This document shows positions 40,352 through 48,827 of a stretch of DNA of 64,000 bases, piece by piece. Position 1 is the first letter of the stretch. The number at the start of each line of letters is the position of its first letter. Origin of the DNA: an uncultured Lachnospiraceae bacterium (GTDB lineage: Bacteria; Bacillota; Clostridia; Lachnospirales; Lachnospiraceae); the NCBI GenBank assembly GCA_910587045.1, contig CAJULG010000001.1, positions 188,116 through 252,115 of the forward strand, in the 5' to 3' direction. The notes below the pieces were generated by a model. That model was not told where the DNA came from, searched no databases, and worked only from the letters and a program-made list of their open reading frames with translations. The position numbers and the translations under genes were made by a program.

Positions 40352-42382
40352 TCACAAATTCAGAGCCATATCTAGCTTTTCTGATAGTTTGTAGTGCTGG
40401 ATATGTTCAAAATCATAGTTCTTTCGTTCTAAATAACGAATCGCAGACTGTGCTTCCTTCAAAATATCCGCATGACTGTAGATATCGGCCAGATGAAACA
40501 GCAGTTCTCCGCTCTGCTGTACGCCAAAGAGGTTACCGGGCCCCCGCAGGCGCAGATCCTCATTCGCAATGTGAAATCCGTCATTCGACTGATAAAGGAC
40601 ATCCAGTCGCTCCTTTGCTTCCTCCTGATCTGAGGTATTGATCATGATGCAATAGGACTGGTCATTCCCCCGTCCTACCCGTCCCCGGAGCTGGTGAAGC
40701 TGGGCAAGTCCGAAACGTTCCGCATTTTCGATCATCATGACTGTAGCATTGGGATTATCAATCCCGACCTCAATTACCGTAGTCGATACCAGAACCTGAA
40801 TCTCATTGGTATAAAAACGCTCCATGATCCGGCTCTTCTCCCTGGCCGGCATTTTTCCATGAAGATATTCCACCTGAATACAGGGACTCAGACTGGTGCG
40901 GAGCTGTTCCGCATAATCCACCACATTCTCCGCCTCGACGCTTTCACTGTCTTCTACCATGGGACAGATCACATAGGCCTGATGTCCCTTTCCGACTTCC
41001 TTTTCAATAAAATGATAAGCAGTGCCTCTGGATTCTGCTCCCACCACACAATTCTTAATCGGCAGACGGGAAGCCGGCATCTCGTCCATGATGGAAATAT
41101 CCAGATCCCCATATAATATAATTGCCAGCGTTCTTGGGATCGGTGTAGCACTCATGACCAGAACATGAGGCTCTCTGCCTTTGTCTGCCAGCAGTTCCCG
41201 CTGGTGGACACCGAAGCGATGCTGCTCATCTGTTATGACCAGTGCCAGATTCTTATACGTGATCTCTTCCTGTATGATCGCATGGGTACCGATGAGCAGA
41301 TCGATTTCCTGATCCCGCACTGCCTGATAAATCCTTCGCTTTTCCTTTAGAGGCGTGGAACCGGTCAATAACGCTATGCGGACGGAATATGGCTCCAGCA
41401 GTTCGACCGCCTTCTCATAATGCTGGACTGCCAGAACCTCTGTCGGCGCCATCATGGCTCCCTGGTATCCGGCCTCCGCTGCCATCAGCAACGCAAGAAA
41501 GGCAACGATCGTCTTTCCGGATCCCACATCTCCCTGCACCAGCCGGTTCATAACAGATGCTCCGGCCAGATCCGCCTTTATCTCTTCCAGCACCTTCTTC
41601 TGGGCCCCGGTCAGTTCATAGGGCAGACTGGCGATCAGCTTTTCACAATTCGTACTTTCCGGAATCGGATACTGATTCTCTATTTTTGCCCGGTGAATCT
41701 CCAGCCGGCGCATCGCCAGAAGGAAAAGAAAGAATTCATCAAACACCAGACGTCGTTTTGCCAGCTCCAGCTGTTCATAATCCAGCGGAAAATGAATCTG
41801 CCGGACTGCATCCCGATATTCCATCAGACTGTACCGGTGCGGAATATCCAGCGGCAGGTATTCCTCCATATCATGGATCACACCGCCCACTGCTTTCATA
41901 TCCTTCTGCACCCGCGTATTGGTCAGCCCTTCCGTCAACGGGTATACCGGCTGTAATTCCTTTCGCTTTTCCAGATATTTTGCCTCCGTATAGTATTCCG
42001 GATGCTCCATCACCTTCTGGTAATTCCGGATCGTTACTCTTCCTACAAAGATATAGGTCTGTCCTACATGAAAAGTCTTTTTGATAAACGGGGAATTAAA
42101 CCAGACCATCTTTATCGTGCCGGTATAGTCCTTTGCCAGAAAGCTGGCAACCGTTAAGGTCCGCATCTTCTTCATTTCTACATAGGAATTCACGGTTGCC
42201 CGGACTGCCACCCGTTCCCCCGGCCGGAGTTCTGCGATATCCACCGGTTCCTCATAGGTAAGATAACTGCGCGGATAATGCTCCAACAGATTCTCAACGG
42301 TATGGATATTCAGTTTTCGATACAGGGCAGTGGTCTTTTCTCCAATTCCCTTAATGCTTTCTACCGGATCTGTCAACTGCAT
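40352..42382 (-). CDS. recG: ATP-dependent DNA helicase RecG
   Basis: RecG regresses stalled replication forks and branch-migrates junctions. The 676-residue protein has an N-terminal wedge/OB domain (GERVAVRATVNSYVEMKKMRT), helicase motif I GDVGSGKT, motif II DEQHRFG in place of DEAD, motif III VMSATPIPRTL, and motifs V-VI with TTVIEVGIDNPNA and QLRGRVGRG. The tail carries FHLADIYSHADIL. Length is typical. GGAGGAAACGAA precedes the start. It follows the rpsU terminator and ends just before the composite repeat. Confidence 0.97.
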   Translation of the reverse strand: MQLTDPVESIKGIGEKTTALYRKLNIHTVENLLEHYPRSYLTYEEPVDIAELRPGERVAVRATVNSYVEMKKMRTLTVASFLAKDYTGTIKMVWFNSPFIKKTFHVGQTYIFVGRVTIRNYQKVMEHPEYYTEAKYLEKRKELQPVYPLTEGLTNTRVQKDMKAVGGVIHDMEEYLPLDIPHRYSLMEYRDAVRQIHFPLDYEQLELAKRRLVFDEFFLFLLAMRRLEIHRAKIENQYPIPESTNCEKLIASLPYELTGAQKKVLEEIKADLAGASVMNRLVQGDVGSGKTIVAFLALLMAAEAGYQGAMMAPTEVLAVQHYEKAVELLEPYSVRIALLTGSTPLKEKRRIYQAVRDQEIDLLIGTHAIIQEEITYKNLALVITDEQHRFGVHQRELLADKGREPHVLVMSATPIPRTLAIILYGDLDISIMDEMPASRLPIKNCVVGAESRGTAYHFIEKEVGKGHQAYVICPMVEDSESVEAENVVDYAEQLRTSLSPCIQVEYLHGKMPAREKSRIMERFYTNEIQVLVSTTVIEVGIDNPNATVMMIENAERFGLAQLHQLRGRVGRGNDQSYCIMINTSDQEEAKERLDVLYQSNDGFHIANEDLRLRGPGNLFGVQQSGELLFHLADIYSHADILKEAQSAIRYLERKNYDFEHIQHYKLSEKLDMALNL

Positions 42383-42401
42383 TTCGTTTCCTCCATATGC
42401 A

Positions 42402-42431
42402 GAAAAAGCTGTTACATGCGTAACAGCTTTT
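42402..42431 (-). terminator. Intrinsic terminator after rpsU
   Basis: The perfect 12-bp stem AAAAGCTGTTAC / GTAACAGCTTTT with a 4-base loop is followed by TTTTTC on the minus strand, 14 bases past the rpsU stop. Confidence 0.85.
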
Positions 42432-42444
42432 CATTTCTTATCTC

Positions 42445-42621
42445 TTATTTGAATTTACGCTTTCTTGCAGCCTCAGACTTCTTTTTCCGTCTTACGCTTG
42501 GCTTTTCGTAATGCTCTCTTTTACGAATCTCCTGCTGGATACCTGCTTTGGCGCAGTTTCTCTTGAATCTGCGTAAAGCACTATCTAATGTTTCGTTTTC
42601 TTTAACTACAACGTTTGACAT
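42445..42621 (-). CDS. rpsU: Ribosomal protein bS21
   Basis: bS21 is a small basic protein of the 30S subunit near the anti-SD region. The 58-residue protein reads MSNVVVKENETLDSALRRFK... and ends in the Lys/Arg-rich RRKKKSEAARKRKFK, an exact fit to the family in length and pattern. The ATG at 42621 is preceded by AAGGTGTGAGG; the frame extends upstream but without support. A TTGACA/TATAAA promoter and a strong terminator make it monocistronic. Confidence 0.97.
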   Translation of the reverse strand: MSNVVVKENETLDSALRRFKRNCAKAGIQQEIRKREHYEKPSVRRKKKSEAARKRKFK

Positions 42622-42697
42622 GACCTCACACCTTACCTCCCTCCAGTTGTATATTGTGCAATACATAACTGTTTGGGTATTTTTAGCACTAAGTTAG

Positions 42698-42725
42698 TTT
42701 ATAACACTTTCCTATATTTTGTCAA
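42698..42725 (-). promoter_or_regulatory. Sigma-A promoter of rpsU
   Basis: On the minus strand TTGACA (42725-42720), 16 bases, TATAAA (42703-42698), about 75 bases before the ATG. Confidence 0.7.
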
Positions 42726-42777
42726 CACTTTTATTAATATTTTTATGAATCCCTCTATTCTGGTTCCAAATGCGGGA

Positions 42778-44058
42778 TTACTGTATCTGAAACACATACT
42801 CATAATCTACGATTTCATACGGGCAGTCAGTGATCGCAGTCAATGTCTGAATGGTCTTCTGATAGGAATCGGCGATCCGGTTCCAGTCCTTTTCCTCTAA
42901 AAAAGAATATTGTTCCCGGTTCTCATAAGCTTCAATTACAGGAACCACACCGATCACGTCATCCGTCCAGTATACATAGGTCGGGGCAAACCGCCATGCA
43001 ACCAGATTCGTAACGCCGCCTGTCTTTTCGAATTCCATGTCCAGGATCAGGCCGATATCCTTCATAACACCGCTTTCATACCGCTGACTGGATATGAAAT
43101 TACCAAGTGAATAGATCACATACCCCGTCCGTGTTGTTCCGTCCGGATTCGTAATTTCCCGGATTTCCATTGGCTCTACCACATGCGGATGACTGCCGAT
43201 GATCACATCTGCACCGGCCTCAAACAATTTATCCACACACATTTCCTGCCAGGAATCCGGCATCTCCCGATATTCCGTGCCAAAATGAATGATCGGCATG
43301 ACCACATCCACACCGGCGGCATCCAACGCCCGGACATTGTCACACATCTTCTGAATTCTGGATTCCTCATACATCTCCAGCGTATTCACGCAATAAGGCG
43401 CCCCGGAGGGAACCGGAATGCCATTGGTGGCATATGTATAACAGGAGAACCCAAAGGTAATCCCTTCTACTTCTACAATACACAGCTCCTGCTGCTCTTC
43501 TTCGTTTCTCGCGGTTCCCACATGGGGTATCCCGATGGAATCCAGATAATCCAGGGTAGAGTAAGCGCCCTGCAGACCGGAATCCAGAGAATGATTATTG
43601 GCTGTAGCCAGAAAATCAACGCCCGCATCCTTCAGGTTATTGCCCAGTACCTCCGGCGCATTGAACATCGGATAACAGGCATAGCCTAAAATATCACTGC
43701 TGGAACCCTGATACCGTCCCGCAAAGGTCGTTTCCAGATTTCCAAAAGTAAAATCCGCTTCACTCAAATATGGTTCCACATAAGTAAAACTGTCCGCATA
43801 ATCAAAGGTATCCGTTGCCGCATCATATCCTCTGGTAATCTGCCACTGGTGCATCATAATATCTCCGATGGCTGTCATGGTAACATGCTTTGTTCCCAGA
43901 TCTTCCTTCATAGCCTCCGGAACATTCACCATTCCGGACGGAGCATTCCAGTCCATCCGGATCTGCGCCTCTTCCTTCATCCAGATCCTGCAGATCTGTC
44001 CGCTCAGTGCTACCAGTACCACTATTTCCAAAAAGATGATGATGACCTTTTTTTTCAT
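42778..44058 (-). CDS. CapA-family surface protein (poly-gamma-glutamate synthesis type)
   Basis: The 426-residue protein has an N-terminal signal anchor (KKKVIIIFLEIVVLVALSGQ), then a PGA_cap domain with a metallophosphatase-like fold. Motifs seen are TAIGDIMMHQ, FGNLETTFAG, TANNHSLDSG, PIIHFGTEY and IIGSHPHVVEPME, ending with YSLGNFI. CapA proteins act in export or anchoring of poly-gamma-glutamate, but most members, including those without capB/capC nearby, have no proven role. No capB or capC is in this window. The ATG at 44058 follows GAAGGGGAAACGA. It is 28 bases downstream of alaS. Confidence 0.88.
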   Translation of the reverse strand: MKKKVIIIFLEIVVLVALSGQICRIWMKEEAQIRMDWNAPSGMVNVPEAMKEDLGTKHVTMTAIGDIMMHQWQITRGYDAATDTFDYADSFTYVEPYLSEADFTFGNLETTFAGRYQGSSSDILGYACYPMFNAPEVLGNNLKDAGVDFLATANNHSLDSGLQGAYSTLDYLDSIGIPHVGTARNEEEQQELCIVEVEGITFGFSCYTYATNGIPVPSGAPYCVNTLEMYEESRIQKMCDNVRALDAAGVDVVMPIIHFGTEYREMPDSWQEMCVDKLFEAGADVIIGSHPHVVEPMEIREITNPDGTTRTGYVIYSLGNFISSQRYESGVMKDIGLILDMEFEKTGGVTNLVAWRFAPTYVYWTDDVIGVVPVIEAYENREQYSFLEEKDWNRIADSYQKTIQTLTAITDCPYEIVDYEYVFQIQ

Positions 44059-44086
44059 TCGTTTCCCCTTCGCATTTTCTTCCGCC

Positions 44087-46726
44087 TCATGCCAGTTGCC
44101 CGGCAATGACCTGCGCAGCCTTTTCCAACGCTTCCTCGATTCCCGCCGGATTCTTTCCGCCTGCCTGTGCCATATTCGGTCTGCCGCCGCCACCACCGCC
44201 GACGCACGGAGCGATTTCCTTGATCAGATTGCCGGCATGGGCTCCCTGCTTCATAGCGGCATCCGTTGCCATGACAACCAGATTCACTCTGCCATCTTTT
44301 GCAGAAGCCAGCACTACGACACCTTCCCCTAATTTTTCCTTCAACTGGTCACCCAGATCACGGAGACCGTTCATATCCACATTCTCAACCGATGCTGCCA
44401 GGAACTTCATTCCCTTTACATCTACGACCTGGCTGGCAACATCTCCTAATGAATCCTTGGCCAGCCGGCTCTTCAGAGATTCATTCTCACTAGATAATTC
44501 CTTCATCTCAGCCAGCATATGCGTTAGCTTTCCCTGCAATGCAGACGGGGTCGTTTTTAAGAGCTGTGCCGCCTCCAGTAATTCTGCTTCCAGCTTCCGA
44601 TAATACTGAAGCACACCGGCTCCGGTCAGCGCTTCTATTCTCCGTACACCGGCCGCCACACCGGACTCGGAAAGAATCTTGAATGTCATAATGCTTCCGG
44701 TATTTGCCACATGGGTACCACCGCAAAGCTCAATAGAAAAATCACCCATGGAAACCACCCGGACCCTGTCACCATATTTTTCACCAAACAATGCCATAGC
44801 ACCGGTCTTCTTTGCTTCATCAATTCCCATAACCTGCGTCACAACCGGAAGCGCCGCCTGAATCTCATCATTCACAAGCTGCTCTACCCTGGCGATCTCC
44901 TCTGGCGTCATCGGAGAAAAGTGAGCAAAATCAAACCGCAGACGATCCGGGGTCACCAGAGAACCCTTCTGTTCCACGTGAGAACCCAGGACTGTCTTCA
45001 AGGCCTTCTGCAATAAATGGGTTGCACTGTGATTCTTGCAGGTATTCTCCCGACTTGTTGCAGCAACCTCCAGGGTAACTGTATCACCAGTCCTGAACAT
45101 CCCTTTGGTTACCGTTCCCACATGTCCAACCTTGTCACCCGGAAGCTTAATGGTTTCCTCTACCCGGAATTCCCCTTCCGCAGTCCGGATCACGCCGGTA
45201 TCACCTTCCTGACCGCCCATGGTCGCATAGAACGGCGTCTGTCCGGTCACAATGGTACCGTGCTGGCCGTCAACGATCGCGCCGGTCAGCTCTGTGTCTG
45301 TCGTCAGAACCCGGATCACCGAGGTTCCGGTTAACGTATCATATCCAATGAATTCTGTGGTAATGGCAGAATCTATTTCATCGTATACCGTTGCATCCGC
45401 TCCCATATAATTCGTTGTCTTTCTTGCAGTACGGGCGGCGGTCCGCTGCTCCTCCATGGCAGCCTGAAATCCTGCCTCTTCTACCGTGTATCCCTTTTCT
45501 TCCAGGATCTCCTTCGTCAGATCAAGCGGGAAACCGTAAGTATCGTACAGCTTGAAGGCATCTGCACCGGATAATGTCTTTTTTCCGGTCTTTGCCAGTT
45601 CTGCTTCTAATTCAGCCAGGATGGAAAGCCCCTGATCAATGGTCTTATTAAACTTTGTTTCCTCCTGCGTCAGAACATTATAGATAAATTCTTTCTTTTC
45701 ATCCAGCTCCGGATATCCGTCCTTGGAGCCTGCAATGACCGTTTCACTTAATCTGGCAAGGAACATTCCGTCAATCCCCAGCAGGCGTCCGTGTCTTGCC
45801 GCACGCCGGATCAGTCGCCGCAGCACATAGCCCCGTCCTTCATTGGTCGGCATAATTCCGTCTGAGATCATAAAGGTGGCGGAACGGATATGATCCGTGA
45901 TCAGACGGATGGACACATCCTTCGCCTCATCCTTCCTGTATTCCACACCTGCAAATTCGCATACCTTATCACGCAGCGCCTGTACCGTATCCACATCAAA
46001 GATCGAATCCACATCCTGTACGACCACTGCCAGACGCTCCAGACCCATACCGGTATCAATATTCTTCTGTACCAGTTCGGTATAATTTCCCTTTCCGTCA
46101 TTTTCAAACTGGGTAAATACGTTATTCCATACCTCCATATAACGGTCACAGTCGCAGCCTACGGTACAATCCGGCCTGCCGCAGCCATACTTTTCGCCCC
46201 GGTCATAGTAGATCTCGGAACAGGGACCGCAAGGGCCTGCGCCATGCTCCCAGAAATTATCCTCCTTACCAAAGCGGAAGATCCGCTCCTCCGGAATGCC
46301 AATCTCCTTATGCCAGATAGCAAAAGCCTCGTCATCCTCCTGATAGACCGAAGGATACAGACGATCCGCATCAATTCCCACAACCTCCGTCAGGAATTCC
46401 CACGACCAGGCGATCGCCTCCCGTTTGAAATAATCACCAAAGGAGAAATTCCCCAGCATTTCAAAAAAGGTTCCATGCCTTGCAGTCTTACCTACATTTT
46501 CAATATCACCGGTCCGGATACACTTCTGACAGGTGGTAACCCGTCTCCGCGGCGGCAGCTCCTGTCCGGTAAAATAAGGCTTTAATGGTGCCATACCGGA
46601 ATTGATCAGCAATAAACTGTTATCATTATGGGGAATCAGAGAGAAGCTCTTCATCTTCAAATGATCCTTGCTCTCAAAAAATTCCAGAAACATTCTTCTT
46701 AATTCATTTACACCATAGCTCTTCAC
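44087..46726 (-). CDS. alaS: Alanyl-tRNA synthetase
   Basis: AlaRS charges tRNA-Ala and clears mischarged Ser and Gly. The 879-residue protein has the class II catalytic core (FLEFFESKDHLKMKSFSLIP, TCQKCIRTGDIENVG, FFEMLGNFSFGDYFK), the tRNA-recognition region, the editing domain with HSATHLL and CGGTHV, and a C-Ala domain ending with the Gly-rich segment before RPNMAQAGG. I select the GTG at 46726, which has GCAGGAGGATAAGAAC in front and aligns with the usual family N-terminus (xKxYGVNELR). The in-frame ATG at 46765, which overlaps the preceding TAA, would add 13 residues. Confidence 0.96.
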   Translation of the reverse strand: MKSYGVNELRRMFLEFFESKDHLKMKSFSLIPHNDNSLLLINSGMAPLKPYFTGQELPPRRRVTTCQKCIRTGDIENVGKTARHGTFFEMLGNFSFGDYFKREAIAWSWEFLTEVVGIDADRLYPSVYQEDDEAFAIWHKEIGIPEERIFRFGKEDNFWEHGAGPCGPCSEIYYDRGEKYGCGRPDCTVGCDCDRYMEVWNNVFTQFENDGKGNYTELVQKNIDTGMGLERLAVVVQDVDSIFDVDTVQALRDKVCEFAGVEYRKDEAKDVSIRLITDHIRSATFMISDGIMPTNEGRGYVLRRLIRRAARHGRLLGIDGMFLARLSETVIAGSKDGYPELDEKKEFIYNVLTQEETKFNKTIDQGLSILAELEAELAKTGKKTLSGADAFKLYDTYGFPLDLTKEILEEKGYTVEEAGFQAAMEEQRTAARTARKTTNYMGADATVYDEIDSAITTEFIGYDTLTGTSVIRVLTTDTELTGAIVDGQHGTIVTGQTPFYATMGGQEGDTGVIRTAEGEFRVEETIKLPGDKVGHVGTVTKGMFRTGDTVTLEVAATSRENTCKNHSATHLLQKALKTVLGSHVEQKGSLVTPDRLRFDFAHFSPMTPEEIARVEQLVNDEIQAALPVVTQVMGIDEAKKTGAMALFGEKYGDRVRVVSMGDFSIELCGGTHVANTGSIMTFKILSESGVAAGVRRIEALTGAGVLQYYRKLEAELLEAAQLLKTTPSALQGKLTHMLAEMKELSSENESLKSRLAKDSLGDVASQVVDVKGMKFLAASVENVDMNGLRDLGDQLKEKLGEGVVVLASAKDGRVNLVVMATDAAMKQGAHAGNLIKEIAPCVGGGGGGRPNMAQAGGKNPAGIEEALEKAAQVIAGQLA

Positions 46727-46747
46727 GTTCTTATCCTCCTGCTGCAA

Positions 46748-46783
46748 GGATACCGCTTCAGTCATTACTCCGAAGCGGTATCC
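46748..46783 (-). promoter_or_regulatory. Inverted repeat just before the alaS ribosome-binding site
   Basis: Arms GGATACCGCTTC and GAAGCGGTATCC (46783-46772 and 46759-46748) are perfectly complementary over 12 bp with a 12-base loop. The loop holds the stop codon of the small gene and an in-frame ATG. There is no T run after it, so it is more likely an RNA-processing or translation-coupling element than a terminator. It lacks T-box features. Confidence 0.55.
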
Positions 46784-46920
46784 TGGTTCTCCTTCTTCTT
46801 ATTCACTGCCTTCCGTATTCCGATCCCGGCAAATATTGCCCCGACCATCACAGCCAGCAATACGATTGCCTTTACCAGATACTGTACAAGCTCCGTTGCA
46901 AATAAATCCCATCCTGCCAT
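46765..46920 (-). CDS. 51-residue single-pass membrane protein
   Basis: This small gene is predicted from the sequence alone. AAGGAGGAACGATT is followed by ATG and an open frame MAGWDLFATELVQYLVKAIV..., with one hydrophobic helix at about residues 13-35 (VQYLVKAIVLLAVMVGAIFA). It ends with a charged tail (RKAVNKKKENQDTASE). It sits 18 bases after hisIE and its TAA overlaps an ATG in frame with alaS (TAATG). The SD, composition and tight packing argue that it is real. No function is recognised; being in the his-alaS transcript does not by itself imply a role in either pathway. Confidence 0.75.
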   Translation of the reverse strand: MAGWDLFATELVQYLVKAIVLLAVMVGAIFAGIGIRKAVNKKKENQDTASE

Positions 46921-46938
46921 AATCGTTCCTCCTTTTTC

Positions 46939-48183
46939 TTAACGGCGTTCTACCAGTTCTCTTGTAATATCTTCCCAGGTTAATCCCCGGTCAACCATCA
47001 ATACCATCATATGGTATAAGAAGTCTGAAATTTCGTATTTTAATTCTTCCGCATCCGGATTCTTGGCTGCGATCACCATCTCAGTTGCCTCTTCCCCTAC
47101 CTTCTTCAGAATCTTGTCAATACCCTTGTCAAACAAATAATTGGTATAGGAACCCTCCTTCGGATTCCGTCTCCGTTCCGCAATGACATCATAATCCTGC
47201 TTTAGTATCATTAACGGATTCTCGTCCTTATAATCCTTTTTCACTAATTCCTGAAAAAAGCAGGAATAGTTTCCCGTATGACAGGCAGCGCCAATCTGTT
47301 CCACCTTAGCAAGAATTGTATCATTATCGCAGTCCAAGTGCAATGCCTTCACATACTGATAATGCCCGGAGGTCTCACCCTTGATCCAAAGCTCCTGTCT
47401 GCTCCGGCTGTAGTAGGTCATGCGTCCGGTTTCAATGGTTCGATCATAAGCTTCCTCATTCATATAAGCCAGCATTAATACCTCACAGGTCTTATAATCC
47501 TGTACGATGACCGGAATCAGTCCATCCCCGTTTTTCTTAAAGTCTGAGAAAGGGAGCGCAGAAGCAAAGGTATGAACCGTCAGTCCCTGCTCTCTCCATG
47601 TCTGCTTGACCGCTCCTGCGCGCAGACCTTCTCTGTAAGAGAGGATCACACCATCTGCTCCGGTTTCCTTCAGATAATGACCGGATGTCCTCTCTGCCTC
47701 CATACCGTCTGACAGTTGGAGTATCACCGGAACCGGACTGTCTGCACATACCCGCTGATCCAGAATACGTTGCTCCCCGGACGGATCCGGGATTTCCAGG
47801 ATCAGCCGGCCATATCCGCAGCCGGACTGTCTGCCGCCGATCTTTTCTGCTCCGAACCGCCCAAGCACCTCTTTCCGAACCTCTTCCTTGTCCGTCACCA
47901 GACAGACCGAGGAGGCTCCTGCATATAATACCTTTTTTACATCCTCAAAACGTTCCGGCGATATCTGTACACATACAGGAATATCTACCGTCCTTGTAAT
48001 TTCCTTTATTCTCTCAATATCCGACTCCTGCTCATAGAGAAAATACAACTCGTCCACTCCGGCATGCTCCAGCTCCGCTGCACTTTCTGCCGCCCGTTCC
48101 GGATCCGTCAGGGAAAGCAGTCGGATCGGAGGTCTTTCCAGCTTTGTATCGTTGTCTATTTCATTCCTGTTATCCTTATTCAT
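46939..48183 (-). CDS. hisIE: Phosphoribosyl-AMP cyclohydrolase / phosphoribosyl-ATP pyrophosphatase with N-terminal HisF-like domain
   Basis: Steps 2 and 3 of histidine synthesis are carried by the C-terminal half (414 residues in all). HisI runs from about residue 210 (VLMLAYMNEEAYDRT, SRSRQELWIKGETSGH, and the zinc Cys residues in LDCDND and AACHTGNYSCFF). HisE occupies the last ~95 residues (VGEEATEMVIAAKN, ELKYEISDFLYHMMVLM). The first ~200 residues resemble a HisF/HisA barrel (AGVDELYFLY, VDIPVCVQISPERFEDVKKV, LYAGASSVCLVTDK, ETGADGVIL). The two catalytic Asp positions of HisF appear to be lost. GGGAGGCGGAC sets the ATG at 48183. Confidence 0.92.
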   Translation of the reverse strand: MNKDNRNEIDNDTKLERPPIRLLSLTDPERAAESAAELEHAGVDELYFLYEQESDIERIKEITRTVDIPVCVQISPERFEDVKKVLYAGASSVCLVTDKEEVRKEVLGRFGAEKIGGRQSGCGYGRLILEIPDPSGEQRILDQRVCADSPVPVILQLSDGMEAERTSGHYLKETGADGVILSYREGLRAGAVKQTWREQGLTVHTFASALPFSDFKKNGDGLIPVIVQDYKTCEVLMLAYMNEEAYDRTIETGRMTYYSRSRQELWIKGETSGHYQYVKALHLDCDNDTILAKVEQIGAACHTGNYSCFFQELVKKDYKDENPLMILKQDYDVIAERRRNPKEGSYTNYLFDKGIDKILKKVGEEATEMVIAAKNPDAEELKYEISDFLYHMMVLMVDRGLTWEDITRELVERR

Positions 48184-48193
48184 GTCCGCCTCC

Positions 48194-48784
48194 CTATATA
48201 CTGCCCTTGGTTGACAGTACATCATTGATCCTGATATCATAGGAGCTTGCTTCATCCAATGCCTTTGCAAATGCCTTAAACGTTGCCTCGATAATATGAT
48301 GATTGTTGCTGCCATGGATCTGCTTAATATGGAGATTCATGCCGGCCGAATACGAGATGGCATAAAAGAATTCCCGTACCATCTCCGTATCAAAATACCC
48401 TACCTGGTCTACTGTAAAGGTCTCATCAAAGACCAGAAACGGTCTTCCGCTCAGATCAATGGCACAAAGCACCAGGGTTTCATCCATCGGCAGCAGAATG
48501 GAACCGTACCGCTTGATTCCCTTCTTGTCTCCCAGTGCCTTCCGGATCGCCATGCCAAGGGCGATACCGGTATCCTCAATGGTATGGTGGGAATCAACAT
48601 ACAAATCCCCTTTTACCGAAACATTCAGGTCGAACAGACCATGCCTTGCAAAGCTGTTCAGCATATGGTCCAGAAATCCGATACCCGTATCTATGGTAGT
48701 TTCTCCCGTTCCATCCATATTTAATTCAATTTTTATCTCTGTTTCATTTGTCTTACGATTCACGGCTGACTTTCGATTTGCCAT
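48194..48784 (-). CDS. hisB: Imidazoleglycerol-phosphate dehydratase
   Basis: HisB removes water from imidazole glycerol phosphate. The 196-residue protein has only the dehydratase domain, with the Mn-binding GIGFLDHMLNSFARHG, DSHHTIEDTGIALG, and the second-half repeat HGSNNHHIIEATFKAFAKAL. There is no fused histidinol-phosphatase domain, so that step must come from another protein (see 18126-18944). GGGGAGAAG precedes the ATG. It lies in the hisZ-G-D-B-IE operon, 10 bases before hisIE. Confidence 0.97.
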   Translation of the reverse strand: MANRKSAVNRKTNETEIKIELNMDGTGETTIDTGIGFLDHMLNSFARHGLFDLNVSVKGDLYVDSHHTIEDTGIALGMAIRKALGDKKGIKRYGSILLPMDETLVLCAIDLSGRPFLVFDETFTVDQVGYFDTEMVREFFYAISYSAGMNLHIKQIHGSNNHHIIEATFKAFAKALDEASSYDIRINDVLSTKGSI

Positions 48785-48827
48785 CTTCTTCTCCCCTTAC
48801 TCTTCTATTTCATCCTATAAACAGGCG

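Noticed and set aside
42778..44058. A poly-gamma-glutamate capsule locus
   Set aside because: Only a CapA-like protein is present. The synthetase genes capB and capC are not in the window.
45890..46585. A 231-codon plus-strand frame inside alaS
   Set aside because: It is a shadow of conserved AlaRS sequence with no start signal.
46748..46783. T-box riboswitch or intrinsic terminator upstream of alaS
   Set aside because: The hairpin has no following T run, and no specifier loop or T-box consensus is seen. Most of it overlaps a small coding sequence.
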